The notes beneath the pieces were generated by a model. The model was not told the origin of the DNA, did not search any database, and saw only the letters and a program-made list of their open reading frames with translations. From Myxococcus sp046520405 (GTDB taxonomy: Bacteria > Myxococcota > Myxococcia > Myxococcales > Myxococcaceae), in NCBI GenBank assembly GCA_046520405.1, contig JBKGHI010000018.1, positions 1 to 64,000 of the forward strand: a stretch of 64,000 nucleotides of DNA, given 5' to 3'. Both the position numbers and the translations under genes were made by a program. The stretch's first letter is position 1, and each line of letters starts with the position of its first letter. Positions 32,257-44,000 of this stretch are shown piece after piece.

Positions 32257-33534
32257 TCAGGCCTTCTCGCCCATCAGGGCAGCCGTCTCGGAAACAGCGG
32301 TGACACCCTCCGGCGGCATCGGCTGATCCAACCCGAACGCGGTGTGCAGCGCGCGGACGGCCAGCTCCGTGTACTTCGCGTGGACCACGCACGACACCTT
32401 GATCTCCGACGTGGAGATCATCTGGATGTTGATGCCCTCGGCCGACAGCGCCTGGAACATCCGCGCCGCCACGCCGGAGTGGTTGCGCATGCCCACGCCC
32501 ACGATGGACACCTTCGCGATGTCCCCGTCCGTCTCGATGCCCGCGGCGCCAATCTCCTCGGCGACCTTGCGCACCACGTCCTGCGCGGTGAGGAAGTCCG
32601 ACTTGCCCACGGTGAACGTCACATCCGTACGGCCATCCCGGGACGGGTTCTGCACGATGAGGTCCACCACGATGTGCTTCTCATCGAGCGGGCCGAAGAT
32701 CTTCGCCGCGGCGCCCGCGATGTCCGGCACGCCGCACACCGTGATCTTCGCCTCGTTGCGGTCATACGCGACGCCGCGGACCAGCACATCCTCCATGGAA
32801 CTGTCCTCCTCACACACGAGGGTGCCGGGGTCGTCGGTGAAGGACGACTTCACCCACAGCGGCACCTTGTACTTCATGGCGAACTCGACCGAGCGGATCT
32901 GCAACACCTTGGCGCCCACGCTGGCCAGCTCCAGCATCTCCTCGTAGGTGATGCGGTCCAGCTTGCGCGCGGACGGAACCATGTTGGGGTCGGTGGTGTA
33001 GACCCCGTCCACGTCCGTGTAGATTTCACAGGCATCCGCGTTCAGCGCGGCGGCGACGGCGACGGCGGTGGTGTCGGAACCGCCACGGCCCAGCGTGGTG
33101 ACGCTGCCGGACTCGTCCACGCCCTGGAAGCCGGCCACCACGACGATGTGACCCCGAGCCAGCGCGGCGCGGATGGGCTGCGCATCGATGCTCTTGATGC
33201 GCGCCTTGGAGAAGGTGCTGTCGGTGACGATGCGCACCTGATGGCCGAGGAAGCTGGTCGCCTTCCCCTGCTGGGCCTGGATGGCCATGGCCACGAGGCC
33301 GATGGTGACCTGCTCGCCGGTGGCGACGACCACGTCCTGCTCGCGCTCATCCGGGCGGTCGGAGATCTGCGCCACGAGTTTGAGGAGCCGGTTCGTCTCG
33401 CCCGACATGGCGGACACGACGACGACCACGTCATGTCCGGCCTCCTGCGCGGCCAGACAGCGGAGGGCCACATTCTTGATGCGGCCCACGTCACCTACGG
33501 AGGTACCGCCATACTTCTGGACGATGAGTGCCAC
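32257..33534 (-). CDS. lysC: Aspartate kinase
   Basis: 425 residues from a GTG at 33534, with AGGGAGG 11 bases upstream; the frame stays open further but protein homology begins at V-A-L-I-V-Q-K-Y-G-G-T-S. Kinase motifs K-Y-G-G-T-S-V-G-D, V-V-V-V-S-A-M-S-G and G-R-G-G-S-D-T-T-A are followed by two C-terminal ACT domains (about 265-400) with V-G-V-G-M-R-N-H-S-G-V-A. First step of the lysine/threonine/methionine pathway, feedback-controlled through ACT domains. Confidence 0.95.
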   Translation of the reverse strand: MALIVQKYGGTSVGDVGRIKNVALRCLAAQEAGHDVVVVVSAMSGETNRLLKLVAQISDRPDEREQDVVVATGEQVTIGLVAMAIQAQQGKATSFLGHQVRIVTDSTFSKARIKSIDAQPIRAALARGHIVVVAGFQGVDESGSVTTLGRGGSDTTAVAVAAALNADACEIYTDVDGVYTTDPNMVPSARKLDRITYEEMLELASVGAKVLQIRSVEFAMKYKVPLWVKSSFTDDPGTLVCEEDSSMEDVLVRGVAYDRNEAKITVCGVPDIAGAAAKIFGPLDEKHIVVDLIVQNPSRDGRTDVTFTVGKSDFLTAQDVVRKVAEEIGAAGIETDGDIAKVSIVGVGMRNHSGVAARMFQALSAEGINIQMISTSEIKVSCVVHAKYTELAVRALHTAFGLDQPMPPEGVTAVSETAALMGEKA

Positions 33535-33667
33535 GGCGCCTGCAACCTCCCTCTTCAGACGGGCGGGAGCTATACGAGCCCGGCCGCCGGGTGTAAAGCG
33601 CCCGCCAACACCGCACCTGTTTACGCTAGGGTGCCCGCCCTTCCGCCGCACCCCTTTGGAGCCCCGA

Positions 33668-35194
33668 ATGTCGCGCCCCCGTATCCTCATCGACGGTGAC
33701 ACCCTGAAACTGGAGGAGATCCTCCAGGTGGCCCGCAACGAGGCCACCGTGGAGCTGTCTCCGGAAGCCGCCACCCGCGTGCGGGCCTCGCGCGCCCTGG
33801 TGGACCGCGTCGCCGCTGGAGACACCCCCGCCTACGGCATCAACACCGGCTTCGGCACGCTGGCCGAGGTCCGCATCGACAAGAAGGACCTGCGCGACCT
33901 CCAGCGCAACCTCATCCTGTCCCACGCCTGTGGCGTCGGCACGCCTCTCCCCCTGACGGAGGCGCGGGCGCTGCTGCTGCTCCGCTGCAACGTGCTCGCC
34001 AAGGGCTACTCCGGCATCCGCATGGAGACGCTGGCCCTGGCGCTGGACATGCTGAACAAGGACGTCGTCCCCGTGGTCCCCGAGCGGGGCAGCGTGGGCG
34101 CCTCCGGAGACCTGGCCCCTCTGGCGCACCTGGCGCTCGTCTTCATCGGCGAGGGTGAAGCCTTCTACCAGGGCCAGCGGATGCCCGCGAAGCAGGCGCT
34201 TCAGCGCGCGGGCCTGCAACCGGTGGTGCTGGAGGCCAAGGAGGGTCTCGCCCTGGTGAACGGCACGCAGGCCATGTGCGCGGTGGGCACCCTGCTCCAG
34301 CTTCGCGCGGAGTCCCTGGCGGACATCGCGGACGTCGCGGGCGCCATGACGTTGGAGGGCCTGCTGGGCAGCCACAAGCCCTTCATCCCGGAGATTCACG
34401 ACGTGCGCGCGCACCCGGGCCAGAAGGACGTCGCGGCGCACCTGCGGCGCATCCTGGTGGGCAGCGAGCTGGTGGAGTCGCACGTCAACTGCAGCAAGGT
34501 GCAGGACCCCTACTCCCTGCGCTGCATCCCGCAGGTGCACGGCGCGGCGCGCGAGGGCATCGCCTTCTCCCGGCGCATCCTGGAGGTGGAGGTCAACAGC
34601 GCCACGGACAACCCGCTCGTGTTCGCGGACACGGAGCGCATCGTGTCGGGCGGCAACTTCCACGGCCAGCCCATCTCCCTGGCCATGGACGTGGTGGCCA
34701 TGGCGCTGACGCAGCTGTCGTCCATCAGCGAGCGGCGCGTGGAGCAGCTCGTGAACCCGGCGCTGTCCAACCTGCCGGCGTTCCTGGCGAAGAACTCCGG
34801 GTTGAACTCCGGCTTCATGATTGCGCAGGTGACGAGCGCGGCGCTGGTGGCCGAGTCCCGCGTGCTGAGCCACCCCGCGTCCGTGGACTCGATTCCGTCC
34901 TCGGCGGGCCGTGAGGACCACGTGTCCATGGGCATGACGGCGGCGCTCAAGGGCCGTCAGGTCAGCGACTTCGCCCGCTCCTGCCTCGCGATTGAAATCC
35001 TGGTGGCCGCGCAGGCCCTGGACTTCCGCCTGCCGCTGAAGCCCGGCAAGGGCGCGCTCGCGGCGTACGAGCTGGTCCGCTCCAAGGTCCCCCACATGGA
35101 CAAGGACCGCGAGCTGCACCGGGACATCGAGGCGGTGAGCCAGCTCGTCGACTCCGGCGAGCTGCTCGCGACGGTGCGCTCCGCCACCGCCTGA
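33668..35194 (+). CDS. hutH: Histidine ammonia-lyase
   Basis: 508 residues from ATG 33668 (GGAG 6 bases upstream). The Ala145-Ser146-Gly147 triad that cyclises to the MIO cofactor is in S-V-G-A-S-G-D-L-A-P-L. Y-G-I-N-T-G-F-G, catalytic-region Q-D-P-Y-S-L-R-C and N-P-A-L-S-N-L-P are also present. It deaminates histidine to urocanate; tyrosine ammonia-lyase-like members share the motif, but the H-x-P-L and length favour histidine. Divergent from aspartokinase; no other hut gene nearby. Followed by a strong terminator. Confidence 0.93.
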   Translation: MSRPRILIDGDTLKLEEILQVARNEATVELSPEAATRVRASRALVDRVAAGDTPAYGINTGFGTLAEVRIDKKDLRDLQRNLILSHACGVGTPLPLTEARALLLLRCNVLAKGYSGIRMETLALALDMLNKDVVPVVPERGSVGASGDLAPLAHLALVFIGEGEAFYQGQRMPAKQALQRAGLQPVVLEAKEGLALVNGTQAMCAVGTLLQLRAESLADIADVAGAMTLEGLLGSHKPFIPEIHDVRAHPGQKDVAAHLRRILVGSELVESHVNCSKVQDPYSLRCIPQVHGAAREGIAFSRRILEVEVNSATDNPLVFADTERIVSGGNFHGQPISLAMDVVAMALTQLSSISERRVEQLVNPALSNLPAFLAKNSGLNSGFMIAQVTSAALVAESRVLSHPASVDSIPSSAGREDHVSMGMTAALKGRQVSDFARSCLAIEILVAAQALDFRLPLKPGKGALAAYELVRSKVPHMDKDRELHRDIEAVSQLVDSGELLATVRSATA

Positions 35195-35218
35195 CGGCGT
35201 CCGTTGGAGTGAATGACG

Positions 35219-35256
35219 AAGGGCCCGGAGCCACGAGATGGCTTCGGGCCCTTTTT
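35219..35256 (+). terminator. Rho-independent terminator after hutH
   Basis: AAGGGCCCGGAGCC (35219-35232) pairs with GGCTTCGGGCCCTT (35240-35253), with one mismatch, followed by a T5 run, 25 bases past the hutH stop. Confidence 0.88.
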
Positions 35257-35280
35257 CATTCCGCTCCCTCCCCCAGGGTT

Positions 35281-35909
35281 TCAGCGGAACGGACCGCGCA
35301 CCTCGAAGGTGACGCCGTTGCCATCTATCCCTCACTGCGAGCTGAAGTACAGCCGCTGGCCATCTGGACTGAAGGCCGGGCCGGTGAGTTCGGAGCCCCC
35401 GTGCCCCTCCAGTTGGAGGAACGGCGCGACGGTGCGCTCGGGGCCCGGGGTGATGAGGCACAACTGGAGGTCGCCACCATCCTCGGCCACGTAGATGTCA
35501 CCCGAGCGGGACACGGTGACGTTGTCCACGCCGTGCAGCGGCGAGTCCGGGTAGAGGTCATCGTCGTAGATGATCTCCACCTTGCCGGTCGCGGGGGTGT
35601 GCGCCCAGACGCGATTGTCGCCCTTGGTCGTGAAGTAGATGGTTCCGCTGTCGTGCCAGCAGCCCTCGCCACCATCGAACGCGGTGGTCAGGAAACGGGC
35701 GAGCTGCAGGTACGCGGGCACCGAGGCGGACACCCGCTGAAGCCCGCGGGCAGCCTCACCCCCTGGGCATCCGGAACGCCGGAGATGGCACCCTAAGGGC
35801 CAGGCCCCGGCCGGGCGGGAGCGGAATAGGCCGAACGCCAGAACCCCGGCCCCAGGACCAGGATTCCACTGCTCATCTCGGTGAGTCGAAGGAAGCTCCT
35901 GCGTTGCAT
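35281..35909 (-). pseudogene. PhoX/DUF839-like phosphatase pseudogene
   Basis: From ATG 35909 the sequence begins with a Tat-like leader (M-Q-R-R-S-F-L-R-L) but meets an in-frame TAG about 37 codons in. A frameshift or internal deletion follows (the residues after G-V-R-L-P-A-G-F switch frame), then a clean C-terminal stretch: F-D-G-G-E-G-C-W-H-D, V-D-N-V-T-V-S-R-S-G-D-I-Y-V-A-E-D-G-G, and F-S-P-D-G-Q-R-L-Y-F-S-S-Q. A TGA at 35329-35331 replaces what should be CGA, and the frame then reads on to F-E-V-R-G-P-F-R-stop at 35281. At least three lesions and a length far below the family's roughly 450-650 residues show a dead gene. Confidence 0.8.
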
Positions 35910-36039
35910 GGGCATCTCTCCAATCGCCAGAAAGGCGAGGGATTGAATTGCACAGACCCACGCATTGCCTCATCACGACTCAGTCACCTTGTCGTTTCGG
36001 CGACATGGACACAAACACGTCACGCAAGCCTTTCACGCC

Positions 36040-36878
36040 TCAGCGCCGGGGCGCGCTTGCTGTCACCTGGCGCATGCTCCAGTGACAGGAGATGTTTCCA
36101 GCGAAATCCTTCATGGGCTCCACGGCCGCGAGGAACGCGCGCCGGACGTCTTCGCGTGCGCCAGACGGGAGCTGGTCGGCGTCGTAGGTGCTGGCGAGCG
36201 AAGCCCAGATACGCTCCGGCGTCCCGTCCTCCTGGACCTCCAAGTCGAAGACCTCGACCTGCTGGAAGGCAAGGCCGAAGAGCGCCATCAGCCCCTCGTT
36301 GGAACGGAAGCGCGTGTCCCCCAGGCTCAGCGGGGGGCGGGGCTGCGCCGCGATGGTGGACTTCATCAGGGCACGGAACACCGCGAGCGTCCCGGAGGGC
36401 ACGAAGCCTCCACCGACGACGCAGGACAGCTTGCCGTCGGGCTTCAGCGTACGGCCAATCTCGGAGAGGACCTTCTCGCAGTCATCCATCAACATGAGCG
36501 CCAGGTGACTGAGCACGACGTCGAAATGGGCTTCCTCGAAGGGAAGCGATTGCGCCACGCCCTGAATCAGCGTGGAGGCCCCCTTCAACCGCGCCTCGCC
36601 TGGGCGAGCTCGCTCTCGCTCATATCCAGGCCGACGAGTCGCGGGCGCGGAGCCTCTCGCAGAGCGAGCAGCTCAAGCAGGTAGCCATCACCACAGGCCA
36701 GATCGAGCACCGTCACTGGCCGCCCCTCCTGGGGAACCTCCGCCGCAAGCAACTCATAGGTGGAGGGAAATCGGGCGTCGCCCCGCCTCACGGGCGTCGT
36801 CGAGAACCACCGCGCGGTCACACCCGCGAGCCGGCGGTGGTAGTCAAGGAGGTAGGACTCGGTCTCTGACGGAGGCAT
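36040..36878 (-). pseudogene. SAM-dependent methyltransferase, interrupted by a one-base deletion
   Basis: ATG 36878 opens a class I methyltransferase with motif I V-L-D-L-A-C-G-D-G-Y-L and motif II L-V-G-L-D-M-S-E-S-E-L. Near 36595 the frame reads A-Q-A-R-R-G-stop; adding one G (AGGCGC to AGGGCGC) gives A-Q-A-R-A-R-L-K-G-A-S and the frame continues with L-P-F-E-E-A-H-F-D-V-V-L-S (motif IV) to the stop at 36040, about 280 residues in all. Substrate unknown. It lies downstream of the desaturase on the same strand, so it might belong with the lipid operon. A sequencing error is a real possibility. Confidence 0.7.
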
Positions 36879-36942
36879 GCGGCTCGATACCACAAGTGCA
36901 TCCGTCAGGACCGAGGTTCGCGCTCAACCACATCTCAGCAGC

Positions 36943-38034
36943 TCAAGGCACGGCGGGCTCCGGCACCTTGAGCTGGCGGCGCAGTTCCTCCGTGGCAATC
37001 GCAGGCGTCCCCTTCGACGTCATGAGCGTCTGTCCATCCTCGGAGTAGAGCGCCGGGCGCCGGTAGAGCATCTTGAGCGCGTGCAGGTGCGGGTACACCT
37101 GGGACGCATCGGGATTCAATTCACGCAGGTGCTTGCGAAGCAGCGGCGCGAACTTCGGACTCATGGCCGGGAAGATGTGGTGCTCCTGGTGGTGGCTGAA
37201 GTTGTAGTGCAGCCAGTCCATCACCGGGTGCGTCGCCACGCTGGCCGTGTTCACAAAGGGGTTGTCGGACTCCTCGTGCGCGGCCAGCAGCCAGTGGTTG
37301 GTGGCGATGTAGATCATCAACGTGATGTTGCCGATGATGAGCGGCAGGATGAGCGCGTAGAGCGCCCCCAGCGGCCCCATCCACCACCCCACCGCGACCC
37401 AGCCCAGAATCACCAGCACCGTGAGGATGCGCTCCCGAGTCCGATGCATTTGCACATGCTTGAACTGCGGCAGCCGGCTGTGGTGCCACAGGAAGGCCTG
37501 TCCCTGGGCCGTGAAGAAGAAGCTGAAGCTGACGAAGCTCAGCAGCGAACCCGAGCCCGGGGACATGACGTGGAACACCTTGGCGAACCACTGGGTCCGC
37601 CACTCACTTCGCCGAGGCAGGATGTCCGGATCCCGGACCAGGACGTTCGCCGCGCTGTGGTGTGCCTGGACATGCCACGCCCGCCAGTTCCCGGGCGTCA
37701 CGAAGAATGGCGCGAAGCCCACCCAGCCCAGAAGACTCTCGAGCGCCCTGCTGCGAAACACCGCGTGATGCAGCGCCTCGTGTGCCGCCAGGCCCACGGC
37801 CGTCGCCATCTGCCCGATCACGAACGAGATGAGCAGGCACGCCCACCACGGCAGTTGCCCGCTGCTCGCCGCCCACATCAGCACCACCATCACCGGCACC
37901 AAGCCGAGCGCGACGACGCCTCGCAGGGGCTGTGGCTGGAAGGACTCTGGAGGTAGCACCCGGCGCAGCTCGGACCGCAGCCGTTTCGGGTCATCGGCGG
38001 GAATGGAACCCGCCCGCGGATTGGAAGAACTCAT
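36943..38034 (-). CDS. Membrane fatty acid desaturase, third gene of the synthase operon
   Basis: 363 residues. Three His boxes: His85-x3-His89-His90 (H-E-A-L-H-H), His121-x3-His125-His126 (H-V-Q-A-H-H) and His281-His282-x2-His285-His286 (H-H-Q-E-H-H-I-F-P), with four hydrophobic spans in the usual places. The H-x2-H-H third box ending in I-F-P is typical of acyl-lipid desaturases. It starts 24 bases after the stop of the giant synthase gene, so it probably desaturates that enzyme's product. The ribosome-binding site is weak. Confidence 0.9.
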   Translation of the reverse strand: MSSSNPRAGSIPADDPKRLRSELRRVLPPESFQPQPLRGVVALGLVPVMVVLMWAASSGQLPWWACLLISFVIGQMATAVGLAAHEALHHAVFRSRALESLLGWVGFAPFFVTPGNWRAWHVQAHHSAANVLVRDPDILPRRSEWRTQWFAKVFHVMSPGSGSLLSFVSFSFFFTAQGQAFLWHHSRLPQFKHVQMHRTRERILTVLVILGWVAVGWWMGPLGALYALILPLIIGNITLMIYIATNHWLLAAHEESDNPFVNTASVATHPVMDWLHYNFSHHQEHHIFPAMSPKFAPLLRKHLRELNPDASQVYPHLHALKMLYRRPALYSEDGQTLMTSKGTPAIATEELRRQLKVPEPAVP

Positions 38035-38058
38035 GCGTTCACCCGAAGGAAAGGGGTC

Positions 38059-41000
38059 TCAAGCCATGGGCCGCGCAACGCCGCCCTCGATCAACATCCG
38101 AAGCCGTCCCGCCTCATCGAGCGCCGCGACCGTTCCGCACGCCAGCAGGTCGCCATCCACTCGCGGCGGAAGCGCCTTCAACGAGAGGCGAAGCGGCGCT
38201 CCGCCCCCGACCTCCACCAGGCCCCGGTCGAAGGTGGCCCGATGGAGCTGGATGGGGGCGAACACCTCGCTCGACTCCCCATCCACGTGCATCGCGCTCA
38301 ACCGCCAGGCCGCGTCCAGCACGAGCGCGGGCACGGCGCTCCCCGCCTGATGTGGCACCGTCGGCAATCCCAGCCGAGCGAATCGGGCTGACGGCTCGAT
38401 GCGAATCTCCTCCAGGCAGTCGAACATCTTCCGCAGCTCGATGGGCGCACCCACGGCGCAGTGCGGATCGTGAACCCGCCGGGCCCGTCCCGACGGCACC
38501 GCGGCATCCAGCGTCGGCGTCGCCCTGGGAGGCTCCGCGGTCAACGTGAAGCGCGCCTCCGCGTAGACAAGGTCCTTCTCCAACACGACACCCGTGGCGT
38601 GGACGATGTCCCCCATCAGCCGGACCCGCACGCCGTGCCGTTCGGGCTCATCGATGAGGGGCGTACACTCGGCGCGCAGGTGCTGCCGCCCGCCCGGCTT
38701 GACGCGAACGAAGCGAGAGAACCGGACGTCCTCGATGGTGACGGTCCGCAGCTCCGGCCGCCCGTTGCCCACCGCCGCTCTCAGCATCAGGTCCAACGCC
38801 CAGGCCCCAGGCAGCGTGGGCGTGCCACGCACCAGGTGATCCTCCAGACATGGAACGCTCACCGCGTCCACGACCAGCTCATGCTGGACGGGGCCAGCGG
38901 GCAGGACCTCCAGCCCATAGAAGGACCGCTCGCTCTCCGTGAGCTGGACGTTGATGGCCTGTCGAGGCCGTCCGTCCACGAGTTGGAGGAAGAGCGCCTC
39001 ACCCTCCTCCGCCCGGATGCCGCGCAGATGCCGGCTGGCACCCAGCACGCGGTACTCCGAGCCGCGCGTCATGCCAATTCCATCCCACGCCAGCCACCCC
39101 ACGCTGCACCACCGGACCTCCTGGCTCGCGTCGCTGACCCACGCGCAGAGCCGGTCCAGCGCCTCGTTCGCGGCGCCGTAGTCCGCCTGCCCGTCGTTCC
39201 CGATGTAGCTGAACGCGGAGGTGAGGACGTGGAACGGCACCGGCCGCGCGAGCCGCTTCACACACGCGTCCCGCAGGTTCCGCAGCCCCAACAGCTTGGT
39301 GCCCAGGTTCGTGCGCAGCTCCCCAAGCTGCCTGCGATTCAGTTTCTTGGACGTCTGCGTACCGGCCCCATGCACCACCAGGTCCAGCCGCCCGTGGGTG
39401 TCGACGATTTCCTGGACGACCCGGTCGACGTCCGCGACCTTCGTCACGTCCGCGGCTCGGTAGAGCACCTCGCCCGGGAGCCGGCCGAGGTCCTCCAACG
39501 TGGCCTTCAGCTCACGAGCGGCCAGGAAACGTTCGAAGCGCTTGCGCAGCTCCGGCATCCGTACGCCTCGGTTGCTGGCCAGCTCCGTCGCGTAGAACTC
39601 GCGCTCCACCTGCGGCAGCTCTTCCTCGCGGGCCTGGAGCACACGCTCGGGCGCCTCGGCCGGGTCGCTTCGGCCCACGAGGACCACCTTGCAGCCGTAG
39701 CGCTTGAGCAAAGCCCCCGCGAGGACGGCCGTCACACCTCGCCCCCCGCCCGTGAGCAAGACCACCGAGCGCGAGTCGAGCGTTGTCGCGGGCGCTGCCG
39801 TGACGTCCGTGACGCGAAGGGCTCGGACGCACCGCACCGGACCGTCGAAACAGACCTCGATGGCCGGCTGCCCATCCACGTCGGAGCCCAGCTCGGCTTC
39901 GGTCAACCGAAGTGCCTCAGGGAGCGGCATGTCCGTGGTGGAAATCGCACGCACGTCATGCGCAGGCACCTCCCGTCCAACGGACTTGAGCAATCCCGCG
40001 AACAGCCCCGACATGGGATGCAGACACCGTCGCGCTCCCAGCGCGCCAACGCACAGGCTCGCCAATGTCACCTCACCACGGGCCAGGCGCTCGTAGGAGC
40101 GGCGCGCGGCCAGGAAGAGCAGCTCCAGAGCCCCATGCTTCGAAGCCGTGTCCGCCACCACCTCGGCTTCGCGTGCCCCCGCCTCGATGCGACTGACCGC
40201 GAGGATGACCTCAGGTTCGAAGCCAAGCGCGGCCAGCCCGGCTTCCGCCGAGGCGTCGGTCGATAGGTCGATGTGCCGGAGACGTCCCGCGTCCGCCCCA
40301 GTCCCCGCGCAGAGAATCAGGTGCTCAGCTCCACAGAGGGCCTCCGTGTGACCCGCCAGCTCGCGCGCCAGAGCCACATCCTCCGCGATGAACAGCACCC
40401 TGCGGCCTCGGAGCTGGGACGGCCGCGTCATCCGGGCAGGCCGCTCCACCAGCACTGGCGACAGGTACTGAATGGGCGCCGCATGGTCGAAACCCCTGGA
40501 GGCTTCGGACGTCTCGGCTCCCGATGAGCCCGAGCGCTGCGCCGCCGCTGCTTCGGCCGCGCGGGAACCGCCAAGGCGCATCCCCTCTGGTGGACGAGAC
40601 GGCAATTCGCTCCGCCCATCCGTCACGGCATCGGGATGGGTTCGCGAAGCTGCCGTGGGAGCGCCCATCGGAACGACAGTCGGCGCGGACGATACCGAGG
40701 CATCCAGCGTCTGCCCGTCCTCCACCGGCAGAAGCTGCACCTCCAGCCGAACGCCCGTCGCGGCATCTGGGTGGAACCGCAGGCTGGCGGCACGGCCACT
40801 CGCGGTGGCCTGTACGGCTCGCAGCAAGGCCAGGCTCTCCGCCGCAGAGTGCGGCGGCAGGTCAACGCCCGCCCCCATGCCCCGCGAACCGCGCGTGGCA
40901 AGCTGGAGCTGGCACAGGGGCTTCAATCCCTGCTTCCAGGCCTTCTCCGCCGTCGTCACGGCGAAGAGCGCCGCGCCCTCCTGGGGCTGCTGGGCTCCCC

Positions 41001-44000
41001 GAATCTCTCCGGGCCGCCCAATGTGCGTACTGCCCACGAGGACAAGCTCGAAGCCGCTCTCCAGCAGGCCACGCGCCGCCTGGAGCGCCGCCGCAGAAGT
41101 CGCCGCTCCCGCATCCACGACGAAGTTGGGTCCCTTGACGTCGAGCGCCCCCGCGACCCGGCCAGGCGTGACGTTGGGCATCATTCCCTGGAGCGTGTAC
41201 GGCCCGGAGGGACGAATGTTCTCCATCACCGCCGAGTGAAGCTTCTCCGCCATGGGGAGTGCCGCGGCGAACGCGGGCTCCCGACGAGCCTTCTCCCGCA
41301 AGCGCCGTTGCAGCGTGAAGTCCAGGACGCGCTGGACCGCCTCGACACCCCGGCGCGTCTTTCCTTCGAGCCCCAGCACGATGGCCGTCCCAGAACGAAG
41401 CGTGTCGAACGCACCCAGCTTCTGGACGAGAGAACTCGCGGCCACGAGCCCCAGGAGCTGCGTCGCATCCATGTCCTCGGAGATGTCGGGCAGCAGGCGC
41501 ACCGTGGACGGCAGTCGAAGCGCGCCCAAGTCGAAGCGCGTGCCCACATCGACGGGCACACCCGAGCAAGGCTGTCCTCGACCATCCGGGAATAGCCCCT
41601 CCGCGGCCACCACCACGAGCGCGGATGCATCCGCCACAGCCCGCCGAGGCGCTGACGAAGGACCTCGGTACTCCTCCAGCACCAGGTGGGCGTTGGTGCC
41701 ACCGAAGCCAAAGCCATTGGTGGCGGCGCGACGAGGCAGCTCGCCATTCTCCGGCCAGGGCTGCTCGCGCGTGTTCACCTCGAAGCCAGGCCCCATGGCA
41801 TTCAGCGCGGCGCCAGGTGACTCGAAGTGGGCCTGCACCGGGAAGAGCCGGTGCTCCAACGCCTTGCACAGCTTGATGACCGATGCCGCGCCCGCCGCCC
41901 AGCCGACATGGCCAATCAGCGCCTTGACGCTGGCGAGCTGAATGCCACTGCGCTTGCCCCCGAAGACACGGGCAATCGACTTGAGCTCGGTGGCATCGCC
42001 AGCGGGCGTGGCCGTTCCATGCGCCTCGATGTACTGCACACTCGCGGGGTCGACCTGCGCCCCCGAGTAGCACGCCTCCATCGCCGCGACCTGCCCCTCC
42101 GAGCGAGGCACGTTCGCCGAGCTGCTCCGTCCATCACTGGAGAGCCCCGCACCGCGAATGACGGCATGCACGCGGTGCCCCGCCGCGACGGCGTCCTTCA
42201 GCCGCATCAAGCCAACGACGCCCGCGCCTTCGCCGAAGATGACACCATCCGCTCGCGCGTCGAACGGCCGGCTCCCCGTGGCGGAGAGACCGTTGAACTG
42301 CGAGAACAGACAACTGTTCCCAGGCCCGGGAGAGAATACGCCTCCGGCCAGGACGAGGTCCGCGTCCCCGCGCTCGAGCGCCTTCATCCCCAGCGCCATG
42401 GCATACAGCGACGACGCGCAGGCGGCGTCCAGCAGCGTCGTGGCGACGCCCTGCCCCACCACGTCCGTCACCACTGCTTGGAGCGTGGGATGCGGCGCCA
42501 GGTCGCTGGAGATGGCCTCCACGCCAAGCGCCTCACGCGCCGCGCTCGCGAAGGACGCGACGTCCTGGATCCGCTCCCCCCTGGCGCACAGCAGTGCCTC
42601 ACCGGCCTCGATGCACAGCGCCGCGTCGTACTCGGCCGAGCCCTCCGCCGTCGAACCCAGCAGGCACTGGATGCGCCCAGGCGAACGCGATGCCACGGAC
42701 TTCAATCCCTGCATGGCCTGGGAAAGGGCGATGGCCAACAGCTTCTGCTCGCGGACGTACTGTCGGAAACGCGCTGGGTCCACGTCCTGCGGGACAACCA
42801 GGTCCTCGTCCCGCACTTGTCCCGTGAGCAGCGTGTACGTCCGGTCCGGAGTCCCAGCGGGACCCACGAAGTCCGTCACCAACTCAGGCCGCGACAGCCC
42901 TGGGTCGACGATGCCGCTGACGCCCTTCCGGATGTTCTGCCAGTACGCATCCGGATCCTTCGCCCCGCCCGGCAGGATGCAGCCGAGCGACACCACGGCA
43001 ATCCCGCTGTCCTCGACCGCGCCGGCATCCTCCCGCACGGCATCGGCGGCACGAACCGGCGTTTCCGAGGGAAGCAGCTTACTGATGACGCGCACCTCGG
43101 CGCCCGACTCCACCGGGACAATCTTCTGGACGATGCGCGCCAGGACACCGGTGCTTCCACAGTCCACGAACCGCGTGCACCCCGCCCGGGTCAGCAGCTC
43201 CACCGTCCCAAGGAAGTCAAACGAGCTCACCAGGTGTGACGCGAGCGCATCCGCCAACTCCGGCTGCCCGCCCACGTAGGCGCGACGTTCGATGGGCGAA
43301 TAGACGCGGCCACGCGGCGCCTGCATGGCCACCCCGTCCAACATCGCGCGGAAGGCCTTCGCGGCCGGCGCCATGCCCGGGTGGTGGAAGGGATAGCGGC
43401 TCGAAACGAAGGTGAAGCCCTGCCCTTTGCCCTCAAGCAGCGCACGGAGGCGTTCGAGCGCCCCACGCGCGCCCGCGACCACTGTCTGCCGCGCGTGATT
43501 GCGGCCCGCGATGTGCAGCCCCGAGGCCCCACACTCCGCGATGGCTCGAACAGCCTCTTCCTCACTGAGCGCCACCGCGGCCAGCGTCCCGAAGTCGTCC
43601 GGCAGGACCTGGAGCGCTCGGATGCGCTTGCAGACTACCTGTGCGCCCACGCCCAGAGCGATGGCCCCCGCCGCTGTCATCGCGGCAATCTCGCCGAAGC
43701 TGTGCCCCACGAACACGTCCGGACGCGCCCCCTGACGCTCCATCCACCGGGCCCCCAGGACACCCGACAGATAGATGCCAAGCTGGTCGAGCTGAGGCAG
43801 CTGTTCGAGCGCACGCCTGACGTCATCGACATCCCGCGCGGTCAGCAAAGCACCCGCGTCCACCCCGACCGCTCGGCACGCGTCAGCGGCACCTTCAAGC
43901 TCACGCGCCAGGTCAGGTTGAAGCGCTTTCAACTGGATGAAAAGCCCAGGGTCGAACGAGCCCTGTCCCGCGAAGAGAAAGGCCGTAGCGCCCTGCGGCA

